Assembly (NCBI GenBank): GCA_012295275.1
Contig: CM022670.1
Span: forward strand, 24,128,255 to 24,192,254
From: Chrysomallon squamiferum
Lineage: Eukaryota; Mollusca; Gastropoda; Neomphalida; Peltospiridae
Direction: 5' to 3'
Length of the DNA stretch: 64,000 nucleotides
A model generated the notes under the pieces. It saw only the letters and a program-made list of their open reading frames with translations, was not told the DNA's origin and searched no databases. Shown one piece after another: positions 24,304 through 35,150 of the stretch; position 1 is the stretch's first letter, and every line of letters starts with the position of its first letter. Made by a program: the position numbers and the translations under genes.

Positions 24304-27238
24304 CTAAAAATAAACATGATACTTGCAGTAAAGATGATAACACACAGGTGGTGGTACGACAAATGCTGATGTAGTAGTCTAATTCTGTCAGTATTTAAAG
24401 TTAAGTACCTATTCAGAGTTAGCAACCTGTACTCTGTTTAATACTACAGATTGATAGCTCCGGGCTGCTTGTCCATTTTGATTGAATTACCAGTCTGTAA
24501 TGTCTAATGTTATGTGACAGCTATGAAATCTTTCCTTCACCATGCATCTAGCTTGTCCTCACTGTTTTTCATCCCCGAACACATCTTGATGGTAATTAAT
24601 GTTGCCATGACTATCAGTTTTGTTCAGTAATTTGTGAAATTTTTGTAGATTTCTTATCCACCCGTAGCATGTTTTTATGGTGATCTTTCTTGAAACATAT
24701 TAAATGAGACACTGGTAGTACAAATTAAATTTGTATTTTGTGTTTGTTTTTGTATATATGCATACCTATAGTGTGTTATTTATTTTGAAACAAGATCTAT
24801 AACAATAGCTCAAATAAATATTTCCTGAAATATATTTTCAGTAGGCTTATTACATATATCATAATCTTCATTTGATTTAATTAATGTTAAATGAACCCGC
24901 TACGTCAGAGGGATAATTAACTTAATTTTGATAATCAAACATTTTATTTAGTTACTGTGTGTTTGTTCCAGGTCTGTGAGATAATTTTGCTTTCTTTGCT
25001 GCGAGTAAGAATGCTGACTTAAATTGAGTCTGAATTTCAAAGGCAATTACTCTGAAGTAGATTGTGTAAAAACTTCACCTCTCTCACAAACCTTTCATTG
25101 ACCAGTATTACCTAACTTATTTACTACACAGCAAAACCAGTGGTGCTTTAGTGTTTATCAGGAATGCATGTAATATGTGTAATTACGTTACTCTGATATA
25201 TTGCAATATGTTTACTGCTGAATGTTTGCTTTGTGTTTAAATCATGTGATTTTTTTTTGTGTGTGTCTGTGTGCATGAAAGGAAGATGAATACCTTTAGA
25301 ATTTTGGTGTGTTAGTGAATTACTTTAAAAAATCAAAATGTTAGTGAGAAAATGAAATGTTTTTTGCTGATGTCTGATGAAAGAAAGAAAAGAAAATATC
25401 CAAAGAAAAGAGATAAATGAATAAAAACTTAAAACCTTCAATCTCATTTAAAGTAAATCTTTATGTACTTGTTATAATATTTTATGAAGAATTGGCAAAA
25501 GCAAATATATATGATCATTTATCATTTTCGTCACAAGTTAGTCTACTTTAAACAAAAATTGCTATGTTTTTAGTTGTTGTCAAAATCTTTTCCAACTCTC
25601 CACATGTACAAAGAAAATTTTTAATTTATTAATAATAAATAATGGTTTTAACGAGTGTAATAAAAAGTGAAATACTGGTCATTCATAAAAGAACAGAATT
25701 AGTCACAGACACACATTAGTTTTGCATGCCATTTAACAGAATAATGATCTATGTAACATTAAGTCTCGAGTTTCATGAAGTCTTCCAGACAAATTTTTTT
25801 TGACGTATATCTTCTGATGGAATCTTTTTCCAAGTCCCACTGATGTCAAGCTAAGAGTGCTACATTTACTCATTTGTATGTAATATACTTGTAAGAAAAC
25901 ATTACTTTTCCATTTAATTTATTGTTTGTCATCCACTGCGATTTTGGCTCGACATTTTTTTGGCTCCGATGGTGTAAGTATTGATTCATGCCTTTCATGT
26001 TGCACATGGTCTCGCTGTTGGGATGGTTTTACTCTGAAGAGTAAGTTTACCATAGGAAATCTCAGATTAGACACAAAATCAGTCACTCAATCTTCATTGA
26101 ATTGTCTTTGGCCGCCCCAGTAGACCATTCTAATCCATGTAGTATTTGATCAGACATGACAAAAATTGCCATGTCGCTGTATCATGTTGATGATTCTGAG
26201 TGCTGATGAAATAGAAATACATTGTGTATGGTTCAGTGTTGGTTGCAAATCAATGTCCCATTACTGAAGTATGTCTGAGTTATAAATTTTAATAAGACGG
26301 TGTCTGTGAATTTCACTCTTGTGTAAACTAACTACACACTAGACCTTTTTTGTTTTTTCTCACCTAAATATGCAGTACCTCTTGACATATTTAAACTCAC
26401 CCATTCACTTACCCACCCACCCACCCACGTTCTCATTTTATTCTCATTTTGCTGTTTAGTTAAGAACTCATTATTCACTTAATGGTCATCTTTTTGTATG
26501 TTATATAATTCATAGTATTTAAAACAAGCTTTATAACGTTTAGCGAACAACTTTATACTCTTTAGTTTAAAGTCTGCAAAATCATCGAGACAAGTTATAA
26601 AAAAGTATTTCAAATAACAAATCCTCATAGCTGGATGGCAAATTTATCTGTAGGACATAATGTGTTATGTATAAATTCATATTTGTATTAAGATACAATT
26701 CTATTAGAAATGCATCACCCAGAATATTGTTCATTGTTAAAACCTTGAGTAAGATACAAGTTAATTTCATTAATCAAAGAATTTAATTATTTTATTTTAT
26801 TTTTTTTTTTTTTTTGCTGCTGGTCTGTAAAATATATATGCATTCTTTGCAATAATTAAATTTTTGTTCACTATATAAATATTCTCATTCCTCAAATTAT
26901 TCTGTGGTTCAGAGGCTGTAAAATATAAGATAAATTTCTCAAAACCAGTTGGTTCTTACACACTGATATATGTTAGGACTCAGATTAATATATACAGCAA
27001 ATTTTCAAAATATTGGTCTGCGAAAAGAAGAAAGGTTTATAAATACAGTTAATAAAATACATCTGCAACATCTTTATATTAATAAATGTCTGCCATCATA
27101 TTCTGTTTGATGGTCCAGTGCAACTGGTTACTCCTAGCAGCAAGATATCTTTCATATTCACTTTCCAGTAACACAAAACACACATCATAGATTTTGACAT
27201 GCAGCTGAAAAATACAGGCATTCTCTTATAGCACAGCT

Positions 27239-27470
27239 GTATGAAAACCACAGCTATATTAACAAAATTGCTAAACTAAATGTCTACATAATATTATGCT
27301 CTGTACTAAAATCAAATTTCCTTATAATAAAATTACTGTATCAACAATGTCTTATATAAAAACCACAGCTATGTTAACAAAATTGATAAACTAAGACGTA
27401 GTTTTACATACTATAAATATTATGCACTGTATAGAAATCAAATTTCATTGTAATAAAGTTACTATATCAA
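27239..27470. repeat. Tandem segmental duplication, unit about 110-115 bp
   Basis: Copy 1 (about 27239-27344) and copy 2 (about 27355-27470) share AAACCACAGCTAT, TTAACAAAATTG, TAAACTAA, ATATTATGC, CTGTA, AAATCAAATTTC and TAATAAA(A/G)TTACT. They differ by scattered substitutions and about 10 bp of indel. Non-coding in every frame. Confidence 0.85.
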
Positions 27471-28413
27471 AGTTGAAGACTCACAGATTTATCATGTTGA
27501 AGATAATAATGAATTATTACTAGGGAAAGGATGACATTAAAACAAATGCAATGGATAACATGACTTTCATTCGGGATATCTATTGTTTTAAATTAATTTC
27601 TTTTAACAATATGGCTTATTTATAATATGTTACTTATGTGTCTGTATTCTCTTTCCTGATACAGTATTACCAATATTTGTAAATATTGTTAATAGTGTAT
27701 ATATATCATGCAGTGATTAGGATTTAAAATGTGGTTCTGATATCACTTTCAAGATCAAATGAGTTTCCTTGATATGAGAAAATACTTATCAGCAGAAAAT
27801 AATGGATATGAGTATTGGATACACCTCTACCAGATATATTTATGACTCACAGCTTTGATGTGCTCTGGAATAATCACAAGTGATTATTATTATTAATAAC
27901 AGATGAAAAATAAAGATATATTTAGAGTATATTTTTCATCAGTTATCAATAATTATATGAATAACCTGATAGTTGATGACACAAATGTGAAAGCAGTTGC
28001 TGATTGTGCTTTAATTCATCCTGGTTTCATGTTTTCAATGGATTAAAAAAAAATAATAAAAAAAAAAAAGAATGACAAAAAAATGAGAAGTAAATTTTTT
28101 TCATTTTTTTTTTTCAATCCTTTTTGAACCAGTTCAATAAAATAAGATTAATGTTCATATTATTTTGTCAAAAAATCATTATGATTATCTGAAAAATGTG
28201 TTTTACAGAATTCATCCACATATATCCGATTTCCAATATTATTTTCTGTAGCATTATTTGTTGAAATTTCTATTAAATACTATTTATGTTTTTTGATTAT
28301 TTTTGAGTTACAAGTTAAAAAAAGAGAGAAAAACCTCTTATATCTGAGGAAACATAAAAGGAAGGGATTAAATAAAACTATGTTACAGATCTGTTGTTAG
28401 TATAAAAAGGTTG

Positions 28414-29141
28414 GACTACTTTTTATATTTGTGTTTATCAGCTGCCATTTTTGTATTTGTATATTTCAGCCACTGTTTTTATATTTGTGTATTTCAGCCA
28501 CTGTTTTTATATTTGTATATTTCAGCTGCCATTCTTATATTTGTATATTTCAGCCACTGTTTTTATATTTGTATATTTCAGCCACTGTTTTTATATTTGT
28601 GTATTTCAGCTGCCATTCTTATATTTGTGTATTTCAGCTGCCATTTTTATATTTGTATATTTCAGCCACTGTTTTTATATTTGTATATTTCAGCCACTGT
28701 TTTTATATTTGTGTATTTCAGCTGCCATTTTTATATTTGTGTATTTCAGATACCATTTTTATAATTGTGTTTATCAGCCACTGTTGTTATATTTGTGTAT
28801 TTCAGCCACTGTTTTTATATTTGTGTATTTAGCCACCATTTTTTATATTTGTGTATTTCAGCCATTGTTTTTATATTTGTGTATTTCAGCCACTGTTTTT
28901 ATATTTGTGTATTTCAGATACCATTTTTATAATTGTGTTTATCAGCCATTGTTTTTATATTTGTGTATTTCAGCCATTGTTTTTATATTTGTGTATTTCA
29001 GCCACTGTCTTTATATTTGTGTATTTCAGCTGCCATTCTTATATTTGTATTTATCGGCCACTGTTTTTATATTTGTGTATTTCAGCCACCGTTTTTATAT
29101 TTGTGTATTTCAGCCACTGTTTTTATATTTGTGTATTTCAG
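28414..29141 (+). repeat. 28-bp minisatellite of tandem splice-acceptor-like units
   Basis: About 26 head-to-tail units, nearly all exactly 28 bp; two adjacent ones are 27 and 29 bp. A unit starts CCACTG or CTGCCA, continues through a T-rich centre (TTTTTATATTTG) and ends GTGTATTTCAG or GTATATTTCAG. Unit ends fall at 28441, 28469, 28497 and so on to 29113 and 29141. The final TTTCAG (29136-29141) is the 3' splice site of the WW exon, which starts at the next base. Variants: TTTATCAG ends at 28441, 28777 and 28945 (spacing 12 and 6 units), TATTTAG at 28832, and TTATCGG at 29057, which has lost its AG. Because 28 is not divisible by 3 and the unit holds no stop in any frame, all three plus frames run open for 100-235 codons. 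These Phe/Ile/Cys/Tyr strings are repeat translations, not a protein. Confidence 0.95.
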
Positions 29142-29258
29142 CCACAAGAATCAGATAACGTCATGGCTTCCTCCTCGAGACAGCTGGGACTCAGACATAG
29201 GACTTCCGTACGGGTGGGAGACAGGCATCGACAAGAACGGAAAACCATACTACATCAA
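29142..29258 (+). CDS. FRMPD4: FRMPD4-like exon: N-terminal part and first half of WW domain
   Basis: Internal coding exon of an FRMPD4 (Preso)-like scaffold protein; in vertebrates the protein acts at excitatory synapses. The acceptor is the TTTCAG ending the 28-bp array; the donor is AA|GTAAGT at 29259. The first base completes a codon begun in an unseen upstream exon. Numbering from His at 29143, the exon encodes residues 1-38 plus two bases of residue 39. It contains SWLPPRDSW (8-15), then LPYGWETGIDKNGKPYYI (21-38), the first two strands of a WW domain with its first conserved Trp. The HKNQITSW stretch lines up with the vertebrate FRMPD4 N-terminus, so the missing upstream coding exon is probably very short. 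A WW domain before PDZ and FERM points to FRMPD4 rather than FRMPD1 or FRMPD3. Orthology is not proven without a tree. Confidence 0.88.
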
Positions 29259-32200
29259 GTAAGTCAAAGTGGAAAACACTATTTTTTAGTTTTTTTTTTT
29301 TTTTTTTTTCTTTAACCAAACTTCATGATACTAAAATACAGAATTATTTTTAAAATAAAAAATTGAAGTCATATGTATATTTATTAATAAATGATTTCAC
29401 ATACATGCATGGATATATATGCCCAAAATACATTCAGTGATATTTTTGTTTTAAAGTTATTAATTTATATTCCAATTTATTGGTTATTTATTTGACAGTT
29501 TCCTTTCTCTCTCAGTGTGTTTGTCTGTGTGTGTGTGTGTGTGTGTTTGTGTGTTCCACACAATTTGCCAATCTACACTGTCTTATGATTGTGCTGTGCA
29601 TTCTGGCAAATCAGTTACCACTTACTATTGACCTATTCTGAAAATGTTCTTGTTTAATAAATATTTTAGAAATTTTCTGGCCAATATGATCAAATCTTTT
29701 GATTTGTATTACTAATATTAATACTAACAGTAATAACAACTCATTAAAAAGACAGAGTGGATCAAATTTGCACAGTGATAAAATATTTTAAAAATATTAA
29801 TAAATCGGATGATGTTTGCACATCAGTAGACTAAATCATCAGGTTACAGATTGAAAATATATTCTTACCTAAGGGCAACACTTTTTTATTGGTTGGAACT
29901 CACCCTCCTCACCCTTTTTAGAAGAAAAAGCCAGAAGGAAATAAAATTTACTTCTTCTCGTCAAACAAGTGTAAAATGAAGATTACTTTTTGATGACCTG
30001 AACTTACTGTAAACATTGAAAACATCAAATTAGTGCATTTGGGTGAGGAACGATTTGCAGTTTTATCTTTAACCTTCTACACATTTTCTGTTGCATGTTA
30101 CACCATTGGCAGCACATAATTTTGAAGTAAAATATATAGGAAATACCTGAATTTTCAAACTCCTTCAATTTGTAATCAAATATAAAAAAGTATGGCCTAA
30201 AGTACATTGGCCTATATATAAATTGAATACAAACACATTAAATGTTTAAAATAAAGGGGATTCAGTGATAATATTGTAGGATATAACTAAATAAACAAAG
30301 TGAATTTAAAAATAAAAATAATAATAATATTAATAATAATAATTTTTAAAACATTAAATTTAATTAAGCTTGGCATTCCATTTGACACTATTGTAGATAC
30401 TTTCAAAACTGGAGAATGAAATGTTACCTGCAGTTGTTCCAGTAGTTAGGTCTAGGATGTTAATGGTACATGCCAAGTCCACATTGCAAGTGTCTTATAT
30501 GATTTCAGTATTGTTGTGCTATCATTATATGTATTCATACATATACATATATACATGAACATGTTGTGTTTGAAATAGTAATTCAAATATTTCTTATAAT
30601 CTCAAAAGAAAATAATAAATTATTTATATAAATGAAAGAATGAGAATAAATATGACTGACATTTCATTACAGATGAAATATTATTTAAAAAATTAATCTA
30701 TTTTTTTAAACAAATCAAACAAAAATAAAAGCAAATTGTAATAATTGAATAATTATTAACCTAGCTGTGAAAAATAATGCAGTCTTTTTTCAGTTAGGTC
30801 AGAATTTGCCTGCCACTGTACATTAATAAAAAATAGTTTCAGAATTGACACTTTCTGTAATGAAATGATTGGAGGCTAAATATCCAGAACCTTTGGTACA
30901 TTGCAGTTGTAATCATTTTCATTTTAAGCTATTTAAGAGTTATTTTTTAATGTTTCTAAACAACAGTGGTCACTGACAGGGAGATGTGTATACATCATTA
31001 ATGGGTTTTTTTCAGGAATGTAAAATGGTGAAAAGGAAATTATTTAATTTGTAAATAAAAAAGAACACAAATAATTAATGGTTTTTTATGAATGTGGCAC
31101 AAATCACAACAACAATATCTGTCTGTCTCTTGTTATCTATTTACATATCTGTCTGTCTTTCTATCAATCTGTCTATCTACAAACAAATGAACACACAAAA
31201 ACACACACACAAACAAATAAAATAATCACACTGCACACATCACATACATACATATCATATGTATATATATATATATTTTTTTTTTTCTAGTATTTTTTAA
31301 TAGAAAAAGACTATAAAACAAAAACTATCTATAACACAACAGAAGACTTTGATGAGTGGCTTCACTGGAAAAAGACATTTATCAAGAAATATGTTTTGTT
31401 ATTCTCTACACTAAAAATAAAAGCACCGACACAAAAAGGATGCTAATGTTACGAGACACAAAAATGATCAAAGAGAGACAGAACGACATATCTGTGATAA
31501 TTTTATCATTATATTTATTGATTGTGATGGGAAGTGATGTGGACAGAAAAATAATCACAATAACCTAATGATCTGTTAATAAGAATTCAAATGGATCTGT
31601 CTTGGGTTTCCGTTTTCAAAGCACAGTTCTGTATTTGCCTTGAAGCGCATACCACATCAACTTGCATAGATATTAACTGATGACAAATTAAATGCATGGA
31701 TGCTTATGTAAGTGATATGTAAAACTAATGACCAGATAGATGAATGTGTGGTTGGAGCAATATCAGACAAGTAGATGGTTTCAAAAAGTACCAAAATATG
31801 TTAGTTTTCAGTGGAAAGAATTAAAGTTAAAGACATTAATTACAGATTCCGAATTAACAAACATTTTCACAGTTATTTTAAATAAGAGGTGTTCTCTCCT
31901 GAATGTGATTCATTATTATGCTTCTTGCTTATTTTTGTTTCTTAGTTTCGGCTGAAATTCAATTTATAATATTTGTGTGTGTATGTTTATTTATTTTAAT
32001 TTTTTTTTTTAATAACAGCTGTTCAATATTCAGCTTAATAGACTCAGGTTTAAGTTACAACAGCGTTTAAAAAAATATCAAAGAAGTTCTGAAAGGTCGC
32101 TTTGAAATGAAATCTGCATTTTTCCAGCAATAATCATGACTGTGGTAATCTCAGGAGACGATGTCTGCAGCAGAGAAGTATTGATTTGTGACAGCTTTTC

Positions 32201-34989
32201 AATTTAACAATTGTCACATTTGTAGTTTCCTCCATTTTAATTGTTTTTATTAGCCAAAAGTGGCACTTGGCCTTTTTATTTCAATATTTTCAGAAAAGGA
32301 AACAAAATGAGAATGTATTAATAATGAGCACTGATAACTTGGGTACAAATAATTTCACTTTTTAAAAAACATTTAAATTTAAAAAAAAAAAAAACAACAG
32401 TTGATGAGAAGAAAAAGAGAATTTTAAACTGCCCCTATCCATAAATACAGAATTATTTTCTAATTTATATATATATATATTTTTGTATTATTTTCTTCTT
32501 TTTTTAATTTCTTTTTCGACCAATTTCTGTGTTCAGATCTTTTAATTTATAAAAAATCCTTTGGAACTAAATGTTTTGAAGATTTCATCTTCTTGATGTT
32601 TCCATGCCAATTCTTTAACAAGTCTGCAATATATTGAGAATGATCAACTCATAATGGATGTTTAAACTGACATGAAATTTACATTGTTATATTTTAGTTT
32701 AAATATATATATATAAAATACAAAAAAAAAAAAGAAAAAAAAAAGACACTGGTTACAGTCTAGCTCCTAAAATAAATTAAATCCTGAAATAGCATTTTCC
32801 TTAAATTGCAAATCCAGAAAAAGAAATTCATTTAGTGATAAACAGACTTCATTTGTTGTTTGCTATAATATCAGTTCATATAAATATTAAAATCTTGATG
32901 CAAAATATATATTATTTAACATTTGTTAAAAAAAAAAAAAAAAAAAATAAATTAAATGAGGCATAAATTATTTATTTAATAATCTTAAACATTATTAAGT
33001 TAGAAGCATCTCAAAATGTCTTTATTCTTTCTGGTAAACAGCAAAAATATTTATTGATATTTCTTTAACAAAGTTTAAACAGTTTGAACATTGGATAGAA
33101 GTAAAATATACATCAATCAGAAATTAATATATCGGGCAAAGATTATTTATTTTAATAATCAAATTAGCTGCATGTTAAGTAAAAATTTTATAAAAAAAAG
33201 ATACATTCTTCAGTGTTAAAAAAAATGTATATATCACAAATTTTTTAAAACATTTTTAATCCAGCTTCTTGCTAGGTAAGGAGCATGGACATATTTATCT
33301 TGAATGTGTTCAAAATGTGACTTAGAGGACACTTAGTTTATTAAGATAAATGTCACTTTGCTCTCAGTGCTTTGACTTTTATGAAAACTAAATGTCACAA
33401 TGTCACAGTGTCACAGTATTTCTGACATTTCTGAACACACGTCTGAAAAAATTTTCTTTTATTAGATTAATTAGAAGACTTCAGAAACAAAAAGTCACAG
33501 AAAGTTCTTTCCAGCAGCACATCTTAATGAGTCGCGGCTTTTTTTTTCACTTTATTTGTCAGGATTTAAACAGTGATTTATTTCCTAGTGTGCATTTCCA
33601 TTTTTTTTTTTTTTTTTTTTATAAAGAGACTTTTTGTTTTAAACTTTTAATAAGTTTGTAAACTTAAAATGTCTTTTTAAAAATTCAGTAGACGTACATC
33701 ATGTTTATTCAGTTACTTTGACTGACATTTGAATTAAGTCTTTATTTTTAAAAATTTTTAAATTTAATAAAAGAAAATATTATTAATCTTGAAATTTTTT
33801 TTTTGATGATTCTTCTATCAAGTTTCAAATTAAAACTTAATATTTTTTTTTGTACTTTATAAATAAAAAACAGCTAAAAACCAAGCCAGTAATTTATTAT
33901 AGTGTTCTTTACATGAATGTTCATTATAATATATATTTTTTTAAAAGCACTTCATTTAAAGTCTGTATCAAATGCAAACTATTTTGTTATATTTATGAGG
34001 CTGTTTAAAAGATAGGACGCAAAAATAATAAGTTACAAACGACAGTGACTGATAACCTGTATCACAGTAATGAATTAAAAATGGCTGATGTGAAAAGCAT
34101 TTTCCATTATGAACATTATGTATCATCTGTGGATGAGGTTTCTTGTCATCTCACTGGTTTCGGGATTCTGTTGCACAAATTGTTATTACAGTTTCAATCA
34201 AAACAATCACATTAACACTTCTGCTCGACAGATTTGTCACAGCTGGTTGGCAAGAATAAATGAACAGCTGAATGGACAGATGAAATGAATATATCATTCA
34301 GAAATGAAAAGAGTTAAAAAAAAAAAAAAAAAAAATCTTGAATCAAATAATATTTAACTAACACCTTGTGAAATCTTTGATCTCAAAATTGTATTTTATT
34401 TTAATCCAGAATGTTAGAATTAGTTGACATTAATGTGCTGGTCTTTTAAAAAATAACCAAAAATAGAATAAAAAAAATATAGAAGGTACTCATAGTATTT
34501 GAGATAGTTTATCAGATTATCATCCATTTTAATCACCACTGTGTAACTGACAGTGTTTTGCTATTATTAGAAAAAAATGCCATTTTAAACTTTCAAGCTC
34601 CCCAAGTCTATTCATCAAGGACATGACAGGTTGACTCTACCCTGGACTGAAAAGAAGAAGAAACAAACCTAGTAGACAAGAACAATAAAACTACAATGTT
34701 AATATGTATAATCTAGAGTACCTTTCTGACTCTGGGAAGGAACATTTGGATGTGGGTGATTCCTAACCACTAATCTGAAAGTGTTGCAGTGAAGTGTTGG
34801 CAAAAGGTTTCCTTTAGCATATCATCTTTAATTAATACATTTTGACAACTGTATCCCATTCATTTTAAAATGTGTTATAATATAATAAACCAAATAATCA
34901 TTTTTAAAAAAAAAAAATTATCACCTCCATCACATAGTTGTCACTGAATACTGAAAATTCTTGTTTTTAAACATTTCGTTTTCTTGCAG
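29259..34989 (+). other. Intron 1 of FRMPD4-like gene (5.7 kb, phase 2)
   Basis: A GT-AG intron, GTAAGT to TTCTTGCAG, that interrupts the WW domain after the second codon base. It holds T and A runs, a short GT tract near 29523-29545, CA/TA-rich sequence at 31190-31280 and scattered AAAT tracts. I see no further exon, RNA gene or transposon body. Confidence 0.8.
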
Positions 34990-35150
34990 CCATGTTGACA
35001 AGTACACGACCCGAGAGGACCCACGCCATGATCCAGATTATGTGGAGCCCCCAAAACCCAGGGATGTGGAGCTGATCCGCGATCCTGACAAAGGTTTTGG
35101 ATTTGTTGCTGGCAGTGAGAAACCTGTTGTTGTCCGTTTTGTTACTGATG
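34990..35150 (+). CDS. FRMPD4: FRMPD4-like exon: second half of WW, first half of PDZ
   Basis: Acceptor TTCTTGCAG, donor GATG|GTGAGT at 35151. Joined to the previous exon it gives N39-H40-V41, completing the third WW strand as NHVDKYTTREDPR. The conserved closing Pro is present, but the usual second Trp is Arg (R47). A Pro-rich linker (PDYVEPPKPRDVE) follows, then the PDZ domain from about residue 63. KGFGFVAGSEKPVVV (73-87) contains the GFGF carboxylate-binding loop and the second strand. This block is almost identical to vertebrate FRMPD4 as I recall it, and is the strongest evidence for the family. The exon ends after one base of G93 (phase 1). Translation beyond the donor soon reaches a stop. 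Confidence 0.93.

Noticed and set aside
23570-24374. Open frames of 150-240 codons rich in Leu, Tyr and Thr
   Set aside because: Trinucleotide repeat read in three frames; low-complexity composition only.
24973-25003. Small exon candidate between TTGTTCCAG and GTAAGA
   Set aside because: The 31-base segment ends after one codon base if it is to fit any frame I can support, and the peptide does not resemble the family.
28411-29158. Open frames of 117-235 codons rich in Phe, Ile, Tyr and Cys resembling a membrane protein
   Set aside because: They are translations of the 28-bp array in all three plus frames; the unit simply lacks stop codons. Only the segment after 29141 is a real exon.
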